From assembly GCF_014633365.1 (NCBI RefSeq), contig NC_068350.1, positions 13,927,787 through 13,991,786 of the forward strand: a DNA stretch of 64,000 bases. The letters are read 5' to 3'. Made by a program: the position numbers and the translations under genes. Source of the DNA: Diospyros lotus. Taxonomy: Eukaryota > Streptophyta > Magnoliopsida > Ericales > Ebenaceae. Of the stretch, positions 57,755 through 64,000 are shown piece after piece. How positions within the stretch are numbered: the stretch's first letter is position 1; the number at the start of each line of letters is the position of its first letter. The notes under the pieces were generated by a model, which was given only the letters and a program-made list of their open reading frames with translations, was not told the origin of the DNA and did no database searches.

Positions 57755-57829
57755 CCTACACGAACTTCCCAGAGGGGTCACCCATCCCTGGATTACCCCA
57801 GGTCAAGCACACTTAACTTGGGAGTTCTT
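57755..57829 (-). promoter_or_regulatory. 5S-rRNA-like segment with Pol III control region, 3' LTR of Cassandra
   Basis: On the minus strand GAACTCCCAAGTTAAG...GTGCTTGA (A box, with one C-to-T change from 5S rRNA), then GGGATGGGTGACCCC and TGGGAAGTTCGTG (C box region). These match the internal promoter part of plant 5S rRNA. The 5' third of 5S is not preserved, so it is not a 5S gene. It could recruit RNA polymerase III. Confidence 0.85.
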
Positions 57830-58106
57830 TGCCAACATTCAGCCCAAAAGGTATCCAGCTGGTGTTGTTTCCTTTCTTACACTATCCTCGATATATTCTA
57901 ATTTCTCTGGGCTCTTGGGGTATTACATTCTCCCCCCCTTGAGCAAATGACGTCCTCGTCATGCGACCTTACAACCGGTCCCAGATCTCCCCTCGATGCA
58001 TGGCCGATATGGGATTCGCCTAAGGTGCCTACATGCACCCCCCCTCGGGGACTCAGCATCCTCGCTGAGGTTTGCCCCACCATCGCGCTCAGAGGCTCGG
58101 GGGTCG

Positions 58107-58118
58107 GCTCTGATACCA
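58107..58118 (-). promoter_or_regulatory. primer-binding site, initiator tRNA-Met type (Cassandra)
   Basis: Minus strand TGGTATCAGAGC, two bases inside the 5' LTR. Confidence 0.9.
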
Positions 58119-58173
58119 TTTGTAACATCCCGTTCGAGCGATAGGAAGGACTGGAACAACTTACCCTGATGGG

Positions 58174-58271
58174 CCTACACGAACTTCCTAGGGGGGTCAC
58201 CCATCCCTGGATTACCCCAAGTTAAGCACGCTTAACTTGGGAGTTTTAAGCACGCTTAACTTGGGAGTTCT
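58174..58271 (-). promoter_or_regulatory. 5S-rRNA-like segment with duplicated A box, 5' LTR of Cassandra
   Basis: The minus strand contains AACTCCCAAGTTAAGCGTGC twice in tandem (24-bp units at 58248-58271 and 58224-58247), then one C box (GGATGGGTGACC). Both A boxes keep the 5S consensus AGTTAAGCGTGCTT. The duplication accounts for the whole length difference between the two LTRs. Confidence 0.88.
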
Positions 58272-61208
58272 TTGCCAACATTCAGCCCAAAAGGTATTCA
58301 ACTGGTGTTGTTTCCTTTCTTACACTATCCTCGATATATACTAATTTCTCTAGGCTCTTGGGGTATTACAGGTTCACTCCATATGGTCAATCGGGTCGCC
58401 CGTACTCTTGTTGGCCAGTAATTGTGACCCCATATAATTTACCTCCTGGATTATGTTTGAAAAGAGAGCTTATGTTTTTAACGGTTATTATTCCGGGTCC
58501 TTCAAATCCCAAGAGTAAGATAGACGTATTTTTACAACCTTTAATTGATAAATTGAAATTACTTTGGCACGAAGGAGTGTTGACTTATGACATATCCACA
58601 AAGCAAAATTTTATGATGAAAGCAGCTCTGTTGTGGACTGTCAATGATTTTCCTGCATATGGAATGTTATCTGGTTGGATGACATCAGGTAGATTAGCAT
58701 GCCCTTATTGTATGGAAAACACAAAAGCTTTTAATCTCAAGTACGGTGGGAAAACATCATTTTTTTATTGTCATCGACAATTTTTGCCAATGGATCACCC
58801 TTTTTGAAGGAATACAACTGCATTTCGAAAAAATAAAGTTGATAATTCTTGTCCACCTCCTCGTTTAAGTGGAGAAAATGTATTTGGTAGAGTATGTAAT
58901 GTCTCGTCTATCTTAGAACAACAAAATTGTGTTATGATCGGATATGGTGTGCAACACAATTGGACAAAAAGAAGTATTTTTTGGGATTTGCCATATTGGA
59001 AAGATAATCTTATCCGACACAACTTAGATGTCATGCACATCGAGAAGAATATTTTTGATAATCTTTTCAATACAATCATGGATGTGAAAGGTAAAACTAA
59101 AGATAATAGCAAAGCTAGAATGGACCTGAAAGAATATTGCAAGCGGAAGGAGTTGGAATTAGTAGAACGTGGTGGGGGTAAATATTGGAAACCTAAAGCT
59201 CAATATACTTTCACGAGAGAACAAAAGTTAAGTATTTTGAAATGGATAAAAGAACTTAAACTCCCTGACGGGTATGTATCTAAATTGGGCAGATGTGTTG
59301 ATATGAAAAATGGAAAATTGTTTGGCTTGAAGAGTCATGATTGTCATGTTCTCATGGAGCAGTTACTTCCAAAGGCATTTTCAGGATTACCAGATCGAAT
59401 TTGGAGTCCAATAACTGAGTTATGCCAGTTTTTCAAAGAAATATGCTCAATAACGTTAAGAACTGAACATTTGGAAGTTATGGAACAGAACATCCCAATC
59501 ATTCTATGCAAAATAAAGCGTGTATTTCCGCCTAGATGGTTTAACTCAATGGAACATCTCCCAGTACATTTGGTTTACAAAACAAAGGTCGGAGGGCTAA
59601 TCCAATACAGATGGATGTATCCATTTGAACGGTAATAAATAATAATAATTTTATATTCATATAATTTATTGATTTTGTCGTATAGTTTATTATGTTCTTT
59701 TTCATAAATTAAGACAACTTTAAAATGATTTAGATTTCTCAATACTTTAAAGAAGAAAGTCCGGAATAAGGCTCGCATAGAAGGATCTATCTGTGAGGCA
59801 TATTTAATTGAGGAGACGGCCACATTTGATTCATATTATTTTGAATCAAATATTCAATCAAGGAGGACGAGAGCCCCTCGAAATGATGATGGGGGAGAAT
59901 CTTTGCATCCACAAATTTCTATCTTCAATTATCCGGGTCGTGCAGCTGGTCCAATGAAAAAAAGATGGTTGGATGTGAATGAGTTCCAAACAGCAAAGTT
60001 GTATGTCTTGCTAAATACACCAGAGGTCGAAACTTATATTGAGTAAGAACCCAAACTTAATTATATTAATATATTTATGAGTTCATATTAATAATTTTTT
60101 CATATTATGTTGATATATATATTTTAATGTTTCAGCATCTATACAAACATGTTACGTGAATTATCGCCAGTAATCAGTGACGAAGAATTAGATAAACAAA
60201 TCGAGGAGCATTTTTGTGTTTGGTTCCATAATCATGTAAGTTTGTAAAGTTTAAGATATTTCTTAATTTAATATTAATTATGTATACATAAGGTACTAAT
60301 GAAAATATTTGGTTAGGTGAATTTGAGTGGCGAAGTTATTGCAGACTCACTAATTCAGAGCATAGGGTGGGGGCCAACTCCCAACGTGAAACATTGGCCA
60401 ATGTATTTCGTCAATGGATACAAATTTCATACTATTGAATGGAGTCAGAGTAGGTCGACAGAAAACTATGGTGTTTGCGTGTCTGCGTCAGGAGGTGGTG
60501 CTTCACATATGAATTATTATGGAAAACTTATAGACATACTTGAGTTAGAATATGCAGGCTTATCAATAAAAAGAGTAATTTTATTCAAATGTGAATGGTA
60601 TGATCCAAGTCCACGAGGTACTAAAATTCATGATAAATATGGAATTGTAGACATTCAATCATTAAGAAGATATAGGAAATATGATCCATTCATATTTGCC
60701 CAACAAGCTGAACAACTGTATTACGCGCCTTACTCTGATTACTATCGTGAAAAAAATGGTTGGATGGTTGTAATTAAAACAAAGGCACGAGGTACAATAA
60801 ATGCTCCTGAAGCTAACATGGAAGAGCCTTTTCAAGAGGATGAAATATTGCAACGGCTTGTAATTGATGTAAATATTGACCTCGGAGGCACTTTACAAGA
60901 TGATAATGGGCTAGTAGAAGAACTTGATGTCTCCAATATCGTTGAGGAAGAAGAAAATGATATGGATGAAGAATCTATTTCAGAAGAAGACGAGGAAGAT
61001 ATATTATCTGATGACAGAGATAGTGACCAGGAAGACATTGATGAATATATAGAAGAAGATGACTGATAGTTTTTTTTTTTTTTTATGCATGCTAATTAAT
61101 TACCTTTGTAATTTTAAAATAGGAATATTGATAATTTGTGTACCTGTACTTTTAGTATGATGACTTTGATGTTAATGTAATTATATATATATATAATTGT
61201 CGAAATAG

Positions 61209-63025
61209 ATGTCAGGACATTCAACACCTTTGGGTAGGGGAAGAGGTAGAAGTAGAACATCTTATAGGACCACACCTTCTCCAGATGCCAATTCTGGTTC
61301 GCAATATTCTTCTCCTGACTCCACACCTATTGTCCAATCCACACAATTCAATCTCCAATCACCACCCTCACAACCTTTTGCTCCCATGCCTCCTCAGTTT
61401 CCATATCCTGGAACCACGATGCCATGGGGTTATTATGGTGTTCCACCCACTTTCTACCCACCAGATGTTGTACCACCGAGTGGCCAATATGTTGGGGGAA
61501 GTTCTCATATGCCAGACAGACCTTCCCCATACACATTTGTGCCAACACCGCAAGGACTCAATTCGTCATCTGCTTCTGCACAACATTCTGAGCCTATTCC
61601 AACTGACCCGGTTGGCATAAGCCGAGGAGATGGTCGAAAACACTTATCTTGCGATGAACAGTGTAATCAGTGAGTATCGTATTTATTATTTTAAATTTAT
61701 TACTTGCAATTATATTATACATTCAAATAAATATATATATATTTTGTGTTTGACAGTTTTATCCCTGAGAGTGGCCCACCAAGCAAACTGGGAAAGATTT
61801 GGAGGGCACGATACACTGAACCGTGGATTCATTGGGATGAAGTGCCAGAAATAATACGAAGGATGTGGCTTGAAGAATTTAACGTAAATTAATTTATAAT
61901 TCTTTTTTAATATAAGTTTGTATTTAAATTCTTATATATATATATATATATATATATGTTTCTTAACTTAATGTAGAAGACGTATTTCTGGCAACCCGAG
62001 GAGAATGATCGCATATGGCTCACATGGAATAAGTCTGGTAGATGAAGTTTTAGGAGCCATATGCATCGAATTAGAAACGGGAAAGACGGAGCAATGTGGA
62101 TGGATCCCGACGTGCGTAAGGCACTTGATGCAAAGTGGACAGAAGAAAGCAACAAAAAAATTGCCACACAAAATAAAAAAAATCGTGCTTCCGAGACCGG
62201 TGGGTCGCTCCACACTGGCGGGTCCATTCCATTCTCCTTGACTCGAAGAAGGCTAGTAATTACTTATGCTAACTTATATATTTTTTTAATTTATTTAAAT
62301 TATAAGTTTAGTTTGATCAAATTTACTATATTATTTATTAATTTCTTATACAGGCAACTGAATTGAATCGTGATCCCAATGAGTTTGAATTCTTCAGGAG
62401 TACCCACACCAGGAAAGATAATCAAGGAGAAGAAGTGTGGGTCGATGACAGATCTAGGGCCATCGCTGTATGTGTGTTTTATAAATTAAATTAAAATTTT
62501 TATTTTAAAATAATTTCTTAATTCATTTACATGAATGTTTTAATTTTATAGGAAAAATATGAAAGATTGAGTGCGGAGGCATCTTCATCATCCGCAAGTA
62601 CCGGAGAGTCCTCATCGCCTACAGTTAATGAACACGACATCTTCTATCAAGCTGTTAGTGGTAGGAATAGAAAGGGTCGAATATACGGGCTGGGCTCTCA
62701 AGCTAATTTGTTATATCCATCTATCGCCAATCGTTCTAGCCAATCATCTTCAAATGTGTCACCAGAGTTTGAACAAATGAAATTTAAAGTCACCTAATTA
62801 AACAATGAGTTGCTTGAATCCCGGGCTGAGAATCGGCAATTACGACAGTGGCAAGAACAGGTGACGGCGTGGCAGTTAGAAATGAATATAGTAATAAGTA
62901 GATTGACAAAACAATCTACTGCAGATGCTGGACCGTCGACTGTTCCAGGTGGATCTGACCCGGTAGTTGATCAAGACGAGGGTGATAATGATGAAGATGA
63001 AAATGATAATAATAGTGACGATTGA
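61209..63025 (+). pseudogene. TNPA-like CACTA gene, Transposase_24 family (PF03004), two stops
   Basis: Five exons with GT-AG borders and continuous frame: 61209-61669, 61757-61883, 61977-62255, 62354-62467, 62552-63025. The N-terminus is Pro/Ser-rich (basic RGRGRSRTSYRTT, then PPQFPYPGTTMPWGYYG). Exons 2-4 hold the family core: RMWLEEFN, WLTWNKSGR, WMDPDVRKAL, FEFFRSTHTRKD, W(V)DDRSRAIAEKYERL. Exon 5 has a Ser-rich linker, VSGRNRKGRIYGLGS, a coiled coil (LLESRAENRQLRQWQEQVTA) and an acidic Asp/Glu/Asn tail. TGA at 62043-62045 and TAA at 62795-62797 break the frame. In En/Spm the second protein binds subterminal repeats and cooperates with the transposase. It lies 140 bp after TNP2 on the same strand. 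Confidence 0.85.
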
Positions 63026-63455
63026 TTGTAGTTGAATTAATGTTGTAAACATTGATGATGTGAACGTGGGTAATATTAATATTAATTTTCTTTTTAATGT
63101 TAAATTTGTTTTATTTTTAATGTGAGTGTGGGTAATATTAATTTTTTTAATATTATATTTAAATTTTAAAAAAAATTCTTGTTATTTTAAATTTTTTTAT
63201 TCTTATAAAAGAAAATATTAATTTTAATTTTAATAAATATTAATTCTTTAAAAATATTTTAATATAAATTTTAATTTTATAAATTTAAAAATTAAAAATA
63301 TATTAATTTTGTTTTAATTTTATAAATTTAAAAATTAAAAATATATTTTTTGAGATTAAAAATATATTAATTTTGTAAAAACATATTGATTTAAAATATT
63401 AATATATTAATTTTGTTTTAATATATTTTTTTTCAATTATTATTTTTTTATTTAA
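63026..63455. other. AT-rich stretch behind the TNPA-like gene
   Basis: Very AT-rich, with TTTTAATTTTATAAATTTAAAAATTAAAAATAT-type near repeats at 63260-63345. No ORF; it may hold the gene's 3' end. Confidence 0.6.
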
Positions 63456-63930
63456 AAATATCTGCAACGGGCTGTCCCAGCCCGTCGCAGATTGGTGGTA
63501 TTAATTTTATTTTTTTAAATAAAATTATTTATTTTATATTTTTTTTATTTAAAAATTTTTGTGACGGGATACTGCCTGTCACAGAGCCCGTCGCAGATTG
63601 TTAGTGTAAGTTTTATTTTTTTTAAATTTTAAGAATATTTGTGACGGAGTGTTGGCCGTCACAGATCTGTGACGAGAATTTACCCCGTCACAGATCTGTG
63701 ACGGGGTATTAGCCGTCATAGATCTGTGACGGGGTAGTGCTGTCTGTCACAGATTTGTGACGGATAGTACTACGCCGTCACAGATCTGTGACGGAATTGC
63801 TCTCCCGTCACAGATCTGTGACGGGTTACCCACACCCCGTCACTAAACCCGTCACAGAAAAATTTTGTGACGGATTTTATGTTTTTAGTGACGGATTTTC
63901 CTGTCACTAAAACTGATTTTTCTTGTAAAG
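63456..63930. repeat. right subterminal palindrome array and TIR of the CACTA element
   Basis: From 63640 the sequence is built from GTGACGG and its inverse around AGATCTGTGAC: CCGTCACAGATCTGTGACGG and variants occur about six times between 63650 and 63830. Two GGGCTG/CCCGTCGCAGATT units lie at 63468-63600. The array ends in the TIR (TTTTAGTGACGG, then ACTGATTTTTCTTGTAAAG). The perfect AGATCT-centred palindromes are denser than on the left side. Confidence 0.9.
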
Positions 63931-63933
63931 TTG

Positions 63934-64000
63934 CTTCAAAGAACAAGTCCTCTAGCACAACAAGGTAGGAAAATAAGAGTGATACAAATGAAAGAGAGAA
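63934..64000 (-). repeat. copia-like LTR, part right of the CACTA insertion
   Basis: Continues 44655-45066 after the TTG target duplication (ACAAGTCCTCTAGC resembles CAAGCAAGCCCTCTAGC at 45028). Runs off the window. Confidence 0.5.

Larger units (their letters stand above)
57702..58370 (-). mobile_element. Cassandra-type TRIM retrotransposon, 669 bp
   Basis: LTRs 57702-57927 (226 bp) and 58121-58370 (250 bp), TGTAACATCCC...GGGTATTACA. They are flanked by an exact 5-bp target duplication GGTTC (57697-57701 and 58371-58375) inside TNP2. The 193-bp interior has no ORF, a polypurine tract (minus strand AAGGGGGGAGAA, next to 57928) and an iMet primer site. Each LTR contains a 5S-rRNA-like segment on the minus strand, which defines the Cassandra group. 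It is non-autonomous and would rely on proteins of another LTR element. Confidence 0.93.
47500..61066 (+). pseudogene. TNP2-type CACTA transposase, interrupted by two insertions and two stops
   Basis: Exons by eye: 47500-48162, 57306-57701, 58376-59631, 59734-60042, 60136-60235, 60317-61066, with GT-AG introns in consistent phase. The first three are one exon split by the Tekay and Cassandra insertions. If each insertion and one target-duplication copy is discounted, the frame runs straight through. Domains: Transpos_assoc-like N-terminus (MPRRGGITPEFYAGVDEF, CPCMKCECLKF), Tnp2 core (PF02992), DUF4218 (FFKEICSITLRTEHLEVMEQ), DUF4216 (VKHWPMYFVNGYKFHTIEWS) and an acidic C-terminal tail. In-frame TAA lies at 57561-57563 and TGA at 58805-58807. 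The protein would cut and paste the element. The start at 47500 fits the LIDNRYMPRRGG context, but an upstream leader exon is likely. Confidence 0.9.
45067..63930 (+). mobile_element. CACTA (En/Spm-type) DNA transposon with two nested retroelements, 18.9 kb
   Basis: Terminal inverted repeats: the left reads AACTACAAGAAAAATCAG, the right (reverse complement) CTTTACAAGAAAAATCAG; both then read TTTTAGTGA. A 3-bp target duplication TTG flanks it (45064-45066 and 63931-63933). It carries two plus-strand genes, TNP2 (47500-61066) and a Transposase_24/TNPA-like gene (61209-63025), plus subterminal GTGACGG arrays. Without the Tekay and Cassandra insertions and their target duplications it would be about 9.05 kb. 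Both outermost CACTA pentamers are mutated and both genes carry stops, so it is probably immobile. Confidence 0.95.

Noticed and set aside
57755..57829. Genuine 5S rRNA gene
   Set aside because: Only the internal-promoter part of 5S is similar; the 5' third is not. It occurs in both LTRs of a TRIM, as in Cassandra.

Overview
The window is plant nuclear DNA, most likely from an angiosperm. It carries plant lineages of LTR retrotransposons (Tat- and Tekay-type Ty3/gypsy, copia-like LTRs, a Cassandra TRIM), CACTA transposons with TNP2 and Transposase_24 genes, and a Helitron. These sit in AT-rich sequence with many short tandem repeats. I found no convincing intact host gene, tRNA gene, rRNA gene or CRISPR array. 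Essentially everything that codes belongs to a transposable element.

Layout. 1-2400: a decayed long LTR-like sequence. 2486-9770: a 1.04 kb sequence present twice, carrying fragments of an unrecognised spliced gene; the second copy is split by a 4.2 kb non-autonomous Helitron (5468-9648) that contains a small six-exon ORF. 11.1-21.6 kb: copia-like LTR sequence containing a 2.3 kb solo LTR (11986-14293, 5-bp target duplication) and broken by a truncated CACTA element (from 14863, TNP2 fragment to about 20990). 22134-31819: a complete Tat-lineage gypsy element with 478-bp LTRs, gag-protease and pol separated by one in-frame TGA, a 47-bp tandem array, and antisense ORFs behind pol. 31.8-40.1 kb: decayed, mostly AT-rich sequence with several small repeats and hairpins. 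40.1-44.6 kb: a decayed Tekay-like gypsy element on the minus strand. 44.65-64 kb: a copia-like LTR holding an 18.9 kb CACTA element (45067-63930, target duplication TTG). That CACTA is itself interrupted by an intact Tekay element (48163-57300, target duplication TTTAT) and a Cassandra TRIM (57702-58370, target duplication GGTTC).

The nesting gives a relative history. The CACTA element entered an older copia-like LTR, and the Tekay and Cassandra elements later entered its TNP2 gene. For both insertions the target duplications are exact and the TNP2 reading frame continues across the site. The Tekay element has one uninterrupted gag-pol ORF (1557 residues) and LTRs that differ at about 5 of 2140 positions, so it is the youngest and most likely functional element here. 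The Tat element differs at 6 of 478 LTR positions and carries a stop between gag-protease and pol.

The most interesting signals that gene calls do not explain are four. (1) A small hairpin is conserved with a compensatory base change in three related gypsy LTRs, next to consensus-like splice signals. (2) The 5S-rRNA-like promoter in one Cassandra LTR has a duplicated A box. (3) The Helitron has its uninterrupted paralogous target site in the same window and carries an inverted extra copy of its own 3' end. (4) The CACTA element has palindromic subterminal arrays but mutated outermost ends.
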